DNA from: Rubrivivax sp.
Lineage (GTDB): Bacteria; Pseudomonadota; Gammaproteobacteria; Burkholderiales; Burkholderiaceae_C
Reading direction: 5' to 3'
Assembly: GCA_016789955.1 (NCBI GenBank)
Contig: JAEUPB010000100.1
Coordinates: 1 to 64,000, forward strand
DNA length: 64,000 nucleotides
The notes beneath the pieces are model-generated. The model had not been told where the DNA came from. It ran no database searches and saw nothing but the letters and a program-made list of their open reading frames with translations. Shown here piece after piece: positions 44,154-52,042 of the stretch; the stretch's first letter is position 1; every line of letters begins with the position of its first letter. The position numbers were made by a program, and so were the translations under genes.

Positions 44154-45125
44154 ATGCTGAAGATCCTCGGCCGAGCCACCCTGACCGCCGCTCTCGCATG
44201 CGCGGCGATCGTCACGCAGGCGCAGACCTATCCCTCCAAGCCCGTGCGGCTGATCGTGCCGTTCGCGCCCGGGGGCACCACCGACATCGTCGCCCGCATC
44301 GTCTCCGAGAAGATGGGGGCCTCGCTGGGGCAGCAGGTGCTCGTCGAGAACAAGGCCGGCGGCGGCGGATCGGTCGGAGCGCTCGAGGTCATCAAGGCGC
44401 CGGCCGACGGGCACGTGCTGGGCATGGCCACCGTCTCGACCACGGCCGCCAACCCGGCGATCAACACGAAGATCGGCTACAGCCCGATCACCGACTTCAC
44501 GCCGATCATCAACATCGCCGCCACGCCCAACGTCATCGCGGTCCACCCGTCGTTCCCGGCGCGCGACTACAAGACCTTCATCGACGTGCTGAAGAAGAAC
44601 CCGGGCAAGTACAGCTATTCCAGTTCGGGCACCGGCGGCATCGGTCACCTGCAGACCGAACTCTTCAAGAGCCTGGCCGGCGTCTTCATGACGCACATCC
44701 CCTACCGGGGCGCGGGCCCGGCGCTGAACGACACCGTGGCCGGACAGGTGCAGATCATCTTCGACAACATGCCGTCGGCGCTGCCCTTCATCAAGGACGG
44801 CCGCCTGATCCCGATCGTCGTGGCCGCGCCGCAGCGCCTGGCGGTGCTGCCCACCGTGCCGACATTCAAGGAAGTGGGTCTGGAGCCGGTGAACCGCATG
44901 GCCTATTACGGCGTGCTCGGCCCGAAGGGCCTGCCCAAGGACGTGGTGGACAAGATCTCCGCGGCGGTGAGGAAGAGTGTCGAGGATCCCGGCGTGCGCA
45001 AGCGCATCGAGGACACCGGCTCGCTGATCGTGGCCAACACGCCGGATCAGTTCAGCGCACAGATCAAGGCCGAGTTCGACGTCTACAAGACCGTCGTGGC
45101 CAAGCAGAAGCTCTCTCTGGATTGA
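44154..45125 (+). CDS. Tripartite tricarboxylate transporter substrate-binding protein (Bug family)
   Basis: A 323-residue periplasmic binding protein. The signal peptide is LTAALACAAIVTQAQ. The family signature YPSKPVRLIVPFAPGGTTDIVAR follows, with VLVENKAGGGGSVGALEV and the ligand-loop region HIPYRGAGPALNDTVAGQ. Bug proteins bind carboxylates or amides with high affinity. The TctA/TctB membrane genes are not here, so it is an orphan, as is common in Burkholderiales. The ATG at 44154 follows a GGAGAC ribosome site. It is 7 bases upstream of xerD but functionally unrelated. Confidence 0.94.
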   Translation: MLKILGRATLTAALACAAIVTQAQTYPSKPVRLIVPFAPGGTTDIVARIVSEKMGASLGQQVLVENKAGGGGSVGALEVIKAPADGHVLGMATVSTTAANPAINTKIGYSPITDFTPIINIAATPNVIAVHPSFPARDYKTFIDVLKKNPGKYSYSSSGTGGIGHLQTELFKSLAGVFMTHIPYRGAGPALNDTVAGQVQIIFDNMPSALPFIKDGRLIPIVVAAPQRLAVLPTVPTFKEVGLEPVNRMAYYGVLGPKGLPKDVVDKISAAVRKSVEDPGVRKRIEDTGSLIVANTPDQFSAQIKAEFDVYKTVVAKQKLSLD

Positions 45126-45132
45126 CCCCGCG

Positions 45133-46071
45133 GTGGGCGGGCCAGCGGCCACCGGCGACGCGCCTGCGGCCCTGCCTGCCGCCGACATCGCGCTGATCGA
45201 CCGCTTCGCCGACGCGCTGTGGGTCGAGCACGGTCTCTCGGCGTTGACGCTGGCGGCCTACCGCCGCGACCTCTCTCTACTGGCCGCCTGGCTGCACGGC
45301 CAGGGCCATGCCGGCGGCTTGGCCACCGCCGGCCGCACCGGGTTGCTGGGCTACATCGCGGCGCGCCACCGCGAGACGCGGGCCAGCACCGCCAACCGGC
45401 GGCTCTCGGTGTTCAAGCGCTTCTACCGCTGGGCGCTGCGCGAGCACCTGGTGTCGGACGACCCGACGCTGGAACTGCTGTCGGCCCGCACGCCGCTGCG
45501 CGTGCCTCGCACGCTGTCGGAGGCGCAGGTCGAAGCGCTGCTGGCGGCGCCCGACGTGGCCACGCCGCTGGGGCTGCGGGACCGGTGCATGTTCGAACTG
45601 ATGTACGCGAGCGGCCTGCGCGTCAGTGAACTGGTCACGCTGAACAGCATCCAGGTGCATCTGAACGACGGTGTCGTGCGTGTCCTCGGCAAGGGAGCGA
45701 AGGAGCGTCTCGTGCCTTTCGGCCACGAGGCCCGCGCGTGGATCGAGCGCTACCTCGCGGATTCGCGCGCCGTGCTCCTGGGCCCTCGGACGAGCGAGCG
45801 GCTGTTCGTCACCTCGCGCGGCGACGCGATGACGCGGCAGCACTACTGGGGGCTGGTGAAGCGGCATGCGCGGATGGCCGGCATCATGGCGCCGCTGTCG
45901 CCCCACACGCTGCGCCACGCCTTCGCGACGCATCTGCTGAATCATGGGGCCGACCTGCGCGTCGTGCAGTTGCTGCTCGGGCACGCCGACATCGGCACGA
46001 CCACGATTTATACGCACGTCGCGCGCGAACGATTGCGACAGCTTCACGCCAGACATCATCCTCGCGGGTGA
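45133..46071 (+). CDS. xerD: Site-specific tyrosine recombinase XerD
   Basis: A 312-residue tyrosine recombinase that with XerC resolves chromosome dimers at dif under FtsK control. The N-terminal SAM-like DNA-binding domain (about 20-110; ALWVEHGLSALTLAAYRRDL) precedes the catalytic domain with Arg in ASGLRVSELVTL, Lys in LGKGAKERLVP, HTLRHAFATHLLN, the His in LLGHADIGTTTIY, and Tyr near residue 293 in that last segment. Start is GTG 45133. It ends GARHHPRG-like, the usual XerD tail. The length and motifs exclude a phage integrase. Confidence 0.94.
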   Translation: MGGPAATGDAPAALPAADIALIDRFADALWVEHGLSALTLAAYRRDLSLLAAWLHGQGHAGGLATAGRTGLLGYIAARHRETRASTANRRLSVFKRFYRWALREHLVSDDPTLELLSARTPLRVPRTLSEAQVEALLAAPDVATPLGLRDRCMFELMYASGLRVSELVTLNSIQVHLNDGVVRVLGKGAKERLVPFGHEARAWIERYLADSRAVLLGPRTSERLFVTSRGDAMTRQHYWGLVKRHARMAGIMAPLSPHTLRHAFATHLLNHGADLRVVQLLLGHADIGTTTIYTHVARERLRQLHARHHPRG

Positions 46072-46228
46072 TGCGATGGCGCATTTATCCGTCACACGAG
46101 CACAACTGCCTTGACGTGTTTCAGCGAGGCCTCCGGGTTGTATTTCCGAGGGTTCCCCTTGGGAATAGAGGCGCGGCCTGTGCTTGAATTCAGTTCTTGA
46201 CTTCTCGAAGGCCCGTTGTCCTTCCACC

Positions 46229-46915
46229 ATGTATCCGACCACCGTTGCCCTGATCGACGACGATCCCGAATACGCCGAGTACCTCGCCCAGCATCTCAGC
46301 GGGCAGGGCATGAGCGTCGATGTGTACCGCGACAGCCGCGATCTGCTGGCGGCCACCGACGCCTATGACTACGACTTCTATCTCGTCGACCTGATGCTGC
46401 CGGGCATCGATGGCGTCGAGCTGATCAAGGTGCTTCGCAAGCGCAGCAATGCCGGTGTGCTGGTGGTCTCCGGGCGGCTGGCACCCGACGTGTTCCGCCA
46501 GGTGGTGGACGCTGGCGCCGACATGTACCTGGCCAAGCCTGTGCAGTTCGAGCAGGTCGTGCTCGCGATCCAGGCCGTGCAGCGACGCGTCGGTTCCGGC
46601 GCCCCGGCGCAGACGCCCTGGAAGTTCGACCGCCGCGCCCGCCAACTGGTGGCGCCCGACGGCGTGCGCGTGGACCTGAGCGATGCCGACGTGCTGGTGC
46701 TGGAGTGCTTCGCGCAGGCCGAAGGCGGTACCGTGACGCGCGAGACGCTGCGCCAGCGCCTGGGCCGCGAACCCGACGCCGCCGGCACCGACGGCCTGAA
46801 CGCGATCATCTATCGCCTGCGCCGCCGCATCGAGCGCGCCACTCCGTCGCTGGTGCCGTTGCAGTCGCGCTCGCGCGTGGGCTACGTGTTCCGCGCGCCG
46901 CTGGTCACGCTGTAG
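46229..46915 (+). CDS. OmpR/PhoB-like response regulator
   Basis: A 228-residue DNA-binding regulator. The receiver domain has DDD acidic residues (LIDDDPEYAEYL), phospho-acceptor Asp in FYLVDLMLPGIDGVELI and the conserved Lys in MYLAKPVQFEQV. The C-terminal half is a winged-helix domain with TVTRETLRQRLGRE, LNAIIYRLRRRIE and RSRVGYVFRAP. No kinase is adjacent. I start at ATG 46229 (MYPTTVALIDDD) rather than the upstream TTG 46184 because the receiver fold begins there. Its 3' end overlaps the convergent DUF455 gene by 11 bases. Confidence 0.9.
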   Translation: MYPTTVALIDDDPEYAEYLAQHLSGQGMSVDVYRDSRDLLAATDAYDYDFYLVDLMLPGIDGVELIKVLRKRSNAGVLVVSGRLAPDVFRQVVDAGADMYLAKPVQFEQVVLAIQAVQRRVGSGAPAQTPWKFDRRARQLVAPDGVRVDLSDADVLVLECFAQAEGGTVTRETLRQRLGREPDAAGTDGLNAIIYRLRRRIERATPSLVPLQSRSRVGYVFRAPLVTL

Positions 46916-47810
46916 GGCCGCGGGCGCCCGGCGCGGCCGGGCCGTCATCACCGACGAGTGCGGCGATCTCGGCGTCGCTGAAGCCGGCCGAGCGTCGTGC
47001 GGCCACGTTGAACGGCCCGCGCAGCGTCGGCGCGCGATGTTCGGCCGCCAGCCGCCGGTACGTGACTTCGGGATCGAGGCCCCGCTCCCGGCACAGCCAG
47101 CGGTACCAGCGGTTGCCGATGGCCACGTGGCCCACTTCGTCGCGCAGGATCACGTCGAGGATCTCGGCGGCGCGCGTGTCGCCGGCGGCGGCGAGCTTGT
47201 CGCGCAGCGGCGGCGCGGCATCCAGCCCGCGCGCTTCCAGCGTCCGCGGCACCAGGGCGATGCGGGCCAGCACGTCGTGCCGGGTGCGCTCGGCCATCTG
47301 CCAGAGGCCGTCGTGGGCGGGAAAGTCGCCGTAGTCGTAGCCCAGTCCGCGCAGGTGCTCGCGCAGCAACGTGAAGTGGAGGGCCTCCTCGTCGGCCACG
47401 CGCAGCCAGTCGCGGTAGTAGTCGTCGGGCAGCCCGCCGAACCGGAAAGCGGCGTCCAGGGCCAGGTCGATCGCGTTGAACTCGATGTGCGCCAGCGCGT
47501 GCAGCAGCGCGCCGCGGCCCTCGCGCGTGGAGGGCTTGCGGGGCTTCAGTGAGGCCGGGTCGACGAGAAGCGGTCGTGGCGGACGACCGGGGATGTCGGA
47601 GCCGGCGTGCAGGTCGTCGACGGCGCCGCTCCGGCCCTGGCGCACGTCGATCGCGCGGGCAGCCTGTGCCTTGGCCGCCGGGTCGGCGATGCGCAGGGCC
47701 TCGAGCGCCTGCGAGCGCCAGGTGGGTTGCAGCGGATCGGAAGGCAGGGCGGGGCGGCGGCTACTGGAAGTGCGACAGCATACGCGCCAGCGCCGCGTTG
47801 AACGGCACAT
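46905..47810 (-). CDS. DUF455 ferritin-like protein
   Basis: A 301-residue protein of the DUF455 family, a ferritin-like helical bundle with likely di-iron ligands: LAHIEFNAIDLALDAA, VADEEALHFTLLREHL and VILRDEVGHVAIGNRWY (Glu and His pairs). The biochemical role is unknown; members have been linked to tRNA-modifying or oxygenase functions without proof. The only ATG in frame (47810) lies 50 bases inside fliR; the family-like sequence begins later (LQPTWRSQALEALRIADPAAK), so translation may really start at a non-ATG codon near 47765 or be coupled to fliR. Confidence 0.8.
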   Translation of the reverse strand: MCRSTRRWRVCCRTSSSRRPALPSDPLQPTWRSQALEALRIADPAAKAQAARAIDVRQGRSGAVDDLHAGSDIPGRPPRPLLVDPASLKPRKPSTREGRGALLHALAHIEFNAIDLALDAAFRFGGLPDDYYRDWLRVADEEALHFTLLREHLRGLGYDYGDFPAHDGLWQMAERTRHDVLARIALVPRTLEARGLDAAPPLRDKLAAAGDTRAAEILDVILRDEVGHVAIGNRWYRWLCRERGLDPEVTYRRLAAEHRAPTLRGPFNVAARRSAGFSDAEIAALVGDDGPAAPGARGPTA

Positions 47811-48522
47811 CCAGCATCGGCAGCGTCACCAGCATGCCGAGCAGGCCCACCGACAGCGTCACCGGGAAACCGATCGAGAACACGTTGATCTGCGGCGCCA
47901 CGCGCGAGATCACGCCCAGCACCAGGTTGACCAGCAGCATCATCACGACCAGCGGCAGCGCGACGGCCAGCCCGCCGGAGAACACCTGCGCGCCCCATTG
48001 CTGCGGCTGCACGCCGTAGAGCCACGACAGCGGCTCGGGCGCGACCGGGATCGCCGTGAAGCTGTGCGCCAGCGCGAGGATCACCACCAGGTGCCCGTTG
48101 CCGACCACGAACAGCCATGCGATCGTGGTGCCGAAGAAGCGGCTGGTGGCGGTGGCGGTGCTCGCGCTCATCGGGTCGAAGAACGCGGCGAAGTTCAGGC
48201 CCATCTGCAGGCCGATCAGTTCGCCGCCGAACTCGACCGCCGCGAACACCAGCCGCACCGCGAAGCCCATCACGAGGCCTACCACGACCTGCTGCGCGGC
48301 CACCAGCAGCGCCGGCGGCGCATCCAGCGGTACGACCGCGATCGGCGGAAGCATCGGCTGCGCGGCCAGGGACACGAAGGCGGCCAGGCCGATGCGCACC
48401 CGCATCGGCACCGTGCGCGTGCCCAGCACCGGCATCGCCGTGAACAGCGCCAGCGCGCGCAGGAACGGCCACAGCAGCGGCGTGATCCACGCCAGCAGCT
48501 GCGCTTCGCTGAAGGTGATCAT
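47761..48522 (-). CDS. fliR: Flagellar biosynthesis protein FliR
   Basis: A 253-residue inner-membrane component of the flagellar type III export gate, which sits with FliP and FliQ in the pore. There are six hydrophobic segments; typical features are RALALFTAMPVLGTRTVPMRVRIGLA, GFAVRLVFAAVEFGGELIGLQMGLNFAAFFDP and PLVVMMLLVNLVLGVISRVAPQINVFSIGFP. The start is ATG 48522. It follows fliQ by 24 bases and is the last flagellar gene of the run; no flhB follows. The DUF455 gene start overlaps its 3' end. Confidence 0.95.
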   Translation of the reverse strand: MITFSEAQLLAWITPLLWPFLRALALFTAMPVLGTRTVPMRVRIGLAAFVSLAAQPMLPPIAVVPLDAPPALLVAAQQVVVGLVMGFAVRLVFAAVEFGGELIGLQMGLNFAAFFDPMSASTATATSRFFGTTIAWLFVVGNGHLVVILALAHSFTAIPVAPEPLSWLYGVQPQQWGAQVFSGGLAVALPLVVMMLLVNLVLGVISRVAPQINVFSIGFPVTLSVGLLGMLVTLPMLDVPFNAALARMLSHFQ

Positions 48523-48546
48523 CGGTGGCCTCGAAGGCCTGGGCGC

Positions 48547-48816
48547 TCAGCCCACCACGCCGGGCAGCGACGTCAGCATGCGCCGCAGGTACTCGACCAG
48601 CGTCGTCAGCATCCACGGCCCGGCGATGGCCAGCACCACCACCGCCGCGACGATCTTCGGCACGAACGACAGCGTGGCCTCGTTGATCTGCGTGGCGGCC
48701 TGGAACACGCTGACGAGCAGGCCCACCACCAGCACCGCGAGCAGCACCGGGGCCGACACCATCAGCATCATCGTCAGGGCTTGTTGGCCATAGGTCAGGA
48801 CTTGTTGGGACTGCAT
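48547..48816 (-). CDS. fliQ: Flagellar biosynthesis protein FliQ
   Basis: An 89-residue two-helix membrane protein of the flagellar export gate: LTMMLMVSAPVLLAVLVVGLLVSVFQAATQINEATLSFVPKIVAAVVVLAIAGPWML. The TQINEATLSFVPK loop is the family signature. The size is standard. It lies 19 bases downstream of fliP and 24 bases upstream of fliR. Confidence 0.95.
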   Translation of the reverse strand: MQSQQVLTYGQQALTMMLMVSAPVLLAVLVVGLLVSVFQAATQINEATLSFVPKIVAAVVVLAIAGPWMLTTLVEYLRRMLTSLPGVVG

Positions 48817-48835
48817 GGGGCAACCGGTCGGTAGT

Positions 48836-49516
48836 TCAGGTGGCGAATGAGGCTGCGAGCGAGCCCAGCAGCAGGTTCCACCCGTCGGCCAGCACGAACA
48901 GCATCAGCTTGAACGGCAATGCCACCAGCACCGGGCTGAGCATCATCATGCCCAGGCTCATCAGCACGCTGGCCACGATCATGTCGATGATCAGGAACGG
49001 GATGAAGATCATGAAGCCGATCTGGAACGCGCTCTTCAGCTCGCTGGTCACGAAGGCCGGCACGAGCACGCGGAACGGCACCGTCTCGGGCTGCGTCTGC
49101 GCCTCGGGCAGCTTGGCGAGCTTGGAGAACAGCTGCAGATCGCTCTGGCGCGTCTGCTTCAGCATGAAGGCGCGCATCGGCGCCTCGCCTTGCTCCAGCG
49201 CCTTGTTGAAGTCGATCTGGTTGGCCGCATACGGCTTGTAGGCCTTCTCGTAGACCTGGTCCAGCGTCGGCGACATCACGAAGAACGTCAGGAACAGCGA
49301 CAGGCCCACCACCACCTGGTTCGGTGGCGCCGCCTGCGTGCCCAGGGCCTGCCGCATCAACGACAGCACGATCACGATGCGCGTGAAGCCCGTCATCAGC
49401 AGCAGCACCGCGGGCAGGAACGACAGCGCGGTGAAGAACAGCAGCGTCTGGATCGGCACCGAGTAGCTGGTGCCCCCCGCGCCCTGCGCGACCATCAGCG
49501 GAAGTTCAGCGGCCAT
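48836..49516 (-). CDS. fliP: Flagellar biosynthesis protein FliP
   Basis: A 226-residue membrane protein of the export gate. Features are [70 protein letters not shown], and [50 protein letters not shown]. Most FliP proteins have a cleavable signal peptide before this; here the start at 49516 (overlapping fliO by 11 bases) leaves only about 15 residues before the conserved helix, so no obvious signal is present. Confidence 0.94.
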   Translation of the reverse strand: MAAELPLMVAQGAGGTSYSVPIQTLLFFTALSFLPAVLLLMTGFTRIVIVLSLMRQALGTQAAPPNQVVVGLSLFLTFFVMSPTLDQVYEKAYKPYAANQIDFNKALEQGEAPMRAFMLKQTRQSDLQLFSKLAKLPEAQTQPETVPFRVLVPAFVTSELKSAFQIGFMIFIPFLIIDMIVASVLMSLGMMMLSPVLVALPFKLMLFVLADGWNLLLGSLAASFAT

Positions 49517-49871
49517 CGTCGCCTGCGCCGTCGCGCTTCTCGGTCTTCAGCCGCGAGAGCAGCTGGGCGAAACCCTCCGCGGGCGTCACCGGGGACGGTG
49601 CGGCCGACGGGTCGTCGTGCGGTGAGAGCGTGTAGAGCAGGTTGATGCTGCCGGGAGTGACGCCCAGCACCAGCCAGCGCCGCTCGTCGCCCTGGCCGAC
49701 TTCCACCGTGACGAGCTTCTGCGATGCCGACAGCGGCAGCGCGCCCACGGCCTTCATCGAGGCCGCGGCCATGCGTGCGCCGGCGCCGGAGCGGCGGAAC
49801 ATCCACAGCGCCAGCGGGATCGCGACGACGACGAGCGCGAACCAGCCGAGGGCGGACCAGTCGGGTGTCAT
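49506..49871 (-). CDS. fliO: Flagellar biosynthetic protein FliO
   Basis: A 121-residue bitopic membrane protein that assists FliP assembly in the export gate. One N-terminal helix ([19 protein letters not shown]) is followed by the FliO-like cytoplasmic segment [34 protein letters not shown]. The position between fliN and fliP fits. It overlaps fliP by 11 bases and starts 7 bases after the fliN stop. Confidence 0.88.
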   Translation of the reverse strand: MTPDWSALGWFALVVVAIPLALWMFRRSGAGARMAAASMKAVGALPLSASQKLVTVEVGQGDERRWLVLGVTPGSINLLYTLSPHDDPSAAPSPVTPAEGFAQLLSRLKTEKRDGAGDDGR

Positions 49872-49878
49872 CGGCGGA

Positions 49879-50325
49879 TCAGGCCCGGCTCAGGCGGCGC
49901 ATGCGCTCGCTGGGCGTGACGATGTCGGTGAGGCGGATGCCGAACTTGTCGTTCACCACCACCACCTCGCCCTGCGCGATCAGGTAGCCGTTGACGAGCA
50001 CGTCCATCGGCTCGCCGGCCATCGCGTCGAGCTCCACCACGGAGCCCTGCGCCAGCTGCAAGATGTGCTTGATCGGGATGCGCGTGCGGCCGAGCTCCAC
50101 GGTGAGCTGCACCGGGATGTCCAGGATCATGTTGATGTCGTTGCCCGCCGCCGGTACCTGGGCCGGCTGGAAGCTGGCGAACGACGCCGGCGCCACCGAC
50201 TCCGCAGGCGCCGTCACCTCGGCGGCCGACTCGGCGGCGGCGCCCTCGGGCTTGTTCTCGGCGAGCGCGGCCGCCCACTCGGCGGCCATGCGGTCTTCTT
50301 CGGACATGTTGGCGTCAGCTGACAT
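49879..50325 (-). CDS. fliN: Flagellar motor switch protein FliN
   Basis: A 148-residue C-ring protein. After an acidic/alanine-rich N-terminal extension (about residues 1-60) comes the SpoA domain: MILDIPVQLTVELGRTRIPIKHILQLAQGSVVELDAMAGEPMDVLVNGYLIAQGEVVVVNDKFGIRLTDIV. With FliM and FliG it forms the switch that sets rotation direction. The start overlaps the fliM 3' end by 11 bases. Confidence 0.95.
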   Translation of the reverse strand: MSADANMSEEDRMAAEWAAALAENKPEGAAAESAAEVTAPAESVAPASFASFQPAQVPAAGNDINMILDIPVQLTVELGRTRIPIKHILQLAQGSVVELDAMAGEPMDVLVNGYLIAQGEVVVVNDKFGIRLTDIVTPSERMRRLSRA

Positions 50326-51322
50326 GGGACTGGGCTCCGATCCATCCGAGCGAAGAGCTGGACATCAGGCGATCGACCTTGATCGCATAGCGACCGTTGG
50401 ACAGGCCGTAGTGGCACTCGAGCACCGGCACGCCGTCGACGTTGGCCTGCACCATCGGCTCCAGGTCGAGTTCGACGAAGTCGCCGGGCTTGAACGACAG
50501 CAGCTGCTCCACGGTGGCCGGGGCGGTGCCGAGCTCGACGACGAGTTCGACCTGCGCGTCCTGGATCTGGTGCTTGAGCAGGTTCACCCAGCGCCGATCG
50601 GGCTCGGTGGAGTCGCCTTGCGTCGACGAATACAGCACGTCGCGGATCGGCTCCAGCGTGGCGTAGGGGATGCAGAAGTGCACCGAGCCGGAGGTCTCGC
50701 CGATCTCCAGCGTGAAGGTCGTGGAGACCACGATCTCGCTGGGCGTGGCGATGGTGGCGAACTGCGGTTGCATCTCCGAGCGCTGGTATTCCAGCTCGAG
50801 CGGATAGACGTTGCCCCAGGCCTTGCGGTACTCGGTGCAGATCACCTCGACGAGGCGCAGGATCACGCGCTGCTCGGTGGCCGAGAAGTCGCGGCCCTCG
50901 ATGCGGGTGTGGAACTTGCCGATTCCGCCGAACAGCGCATCGATGGTGGCGAACACCAGGCTCGGGTCGCACACGATCAGCCCGCTGCCGCGCAGCGGCC
51001 GCACCGTGCAGAGGTTGAAGTTGGTGGGCACGACGATGTCGCGCAGGAAGGCGCTGTACTTCTGCACCTTGATGCCGCCGATCGACACCTCGGGGCTCTT
51101 GCGGATCAGGTTGAACAGGCCGACGCGGATGTTCCTGGCGAAGCGCTCGTTGATCACCTCCATGGTCGGCATGCGACCACGGACGATGCGTTCCTGGTTC
51201 GCCAGGTCGTAGTCGCGCACGCCGCCTTGCTGCTGCTCCTCCTGCTCGAGCTTCTGGCTCTCGCCGGTGATGCCTTGCAGCAGCGCGTCGACTTCGTCCT
51301 GGGAAAGGATCTGCTGGTTCAT
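50315..51322 (-). CDS. fliM: Flagellar motor switch protein FliM
   Basis: A 335-residue C-ring protein. The N-terminal CheY-P-binding segment is ILSQDEVDALLQGI; the middle domain has RMPTMEVINERFARNIRVGLFN and GGIKVQKYSAFLRDIVVPTNFNL, and the C-terminal SpoA-like domain includes VELDLEPMVQANVDGVPVLECHYGLSNGRYAIKVDR. The full family length is present. It overlaps fliL by 4 bases and fliN by 11. Confidence 0.96.
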   Translation of the reverse strand: MNQQILSQDEVDALLQGITGESQKLEQEEQQQGGVRDYDLANQERIVRGRMPTMEVINERFARNIRVGLFNLIRKSPEVSIGGIKVQKYSAFLRDIVVPTNFNLCTVRPLRGSGLIVCDPSLVFATIDALFGGIGKFHTRIEGRDFSATEQRVILRLVEVICTEYRKAWGNVYPLELEYQRSEMQPQFATIATPSEIVVSTTFTLEIGETSGSVHFCIPYATLEPIRDVLYSSTQGDSTEPDRRWVNLLKHQIQDAQVELVVELGTAPATVEQLLSFKPGDFVELDLEPMVQANVDGVPVLECHYGLSNGRYAIKVDRLMSSSSLGWIGAQSHVS

Positions 51323-51942
51323 TGAACGATGAAGTTCGCGAAGTGCACGGCGAGGATGGGGAGCTGCGGCTCGGCGGGCTTCTTCTTCTTCTTTTTCTTC
51401 TTGTCCGCTTCCTTCTTCTTGGGCGCTTCCTCTTCGGCCGCGCCTTCCTCCTCGGGCTCGTCGACCTCGATGCCCAGCGCGCGCGATGCGGCGCGCTGAA
51501 CCTCGCCGGCGAGCTTGACCTTGCCTTCCTTCTGCAGCAGGTCGGCCGACGTCTTGTGCGCCAGCACCATCAGGATGTTGTTGCGGATGGCCGGCATGAA
51601 CACCTTGATGCCGTCGGCCTGCTTGGCGTCGACCATCTCCAGCGTGATGCCGACCTGTGCATAGCGCTCGGAGTCGCGGTCCGCGAGGTTCACGACGAAC
51701 ATGTCCAGCGGCACATAGGCCGGCGGCGTCTTCGGGTCGCGCTTGATCTCGGCCTTGTGCTCGACCTTCGCCGGCGCCTCGGCCTCCTCGTCGTCGGCGT
51801 GCGGCTTCTTCTTCAGCAGCATCACCGCGGCACCGCCGCCCACGAGGACCAGCAGCAGCACGGCCGCCAGGATGATGATCAGCTTCTTCTTGCCGCCGCC
51901 CTTGGGGGCGACAGCTTCGGCAGTGGCAGCAGCGGCGGACAT
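51319..51942 (-). CDS. fliL: Flagellar basal body-associated protein FliL
   Basis: A 207-residue protein that forms rings around the MotA/MotB stator. The membrane helix LIIILAAVLLLVLVGGGAAVML is at about residues 21-42, followed by the periplasmic domain with YVPLDMFVVNLADRDSERYAQVGITLEMVDAKQADGIKVFMPAIRNNILMVLAHKTSADL. Unusual is a charged insertion near residues 160-190 (acidic, then a run of eight lysines) before the conserved LPILAVHFANFIVQ end. I start at ATG 51942, which has GAGGAG upstream; GTG 51948 is too close to that site. Confidence 0.93.
   Translation of the reverse strand: MSAAAATAEAVAPKGGGKKKLIIILAAVLLLVLVGGGAAVMLLKKKPHADDEEAEAPAKVEHKAEIKRDPKTPPAYVPLDMFVVNLADRDSERYAQVGITLEMVDAKQADGIKVFMPAIRNNILMVLAHKTSADLLQKEGKVKLAGEVQRAASRALGIEVDEPEEEGAAEEEAPKKKEADKKKKKKKKPAEPQLPILAVHFANFIVQ
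51380..51420. repeat. Low-complexity pyrimidine tract within fliL
   Basis: A run of TTC/TTT triplets on the plus strand (ctTCTTCTTCTTTTTCTTC) encodes the lysine-rich insertion of FliL. Such tracts are prone to slippage and length variation between strains. Confidence 0.85.
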
Positions 51943-52042
51943 CGGCACTCCTCGCGTCGGATGCCGGTCATTGTGCGAAGCACCCCGCCGGGCTAAAGCG
52001 GCAAAAGAGGGCCGATGGCGCTGCTATTGCCGCCCCGCGCGG

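Noticed and set aside
45133-46071. xerD considered as a phage or island integrase
   Set aside because: Length, N-terminal domain and motif set match the chromosomal XerD type, and the neighbours are core genes.
46072-46228. Gap between xerD and the response regulator searched for a small RNA or terminator
   Set aside because: I see only short complementary stretches without a T-run or conserved structure; nothing beyond a probable promoter region.
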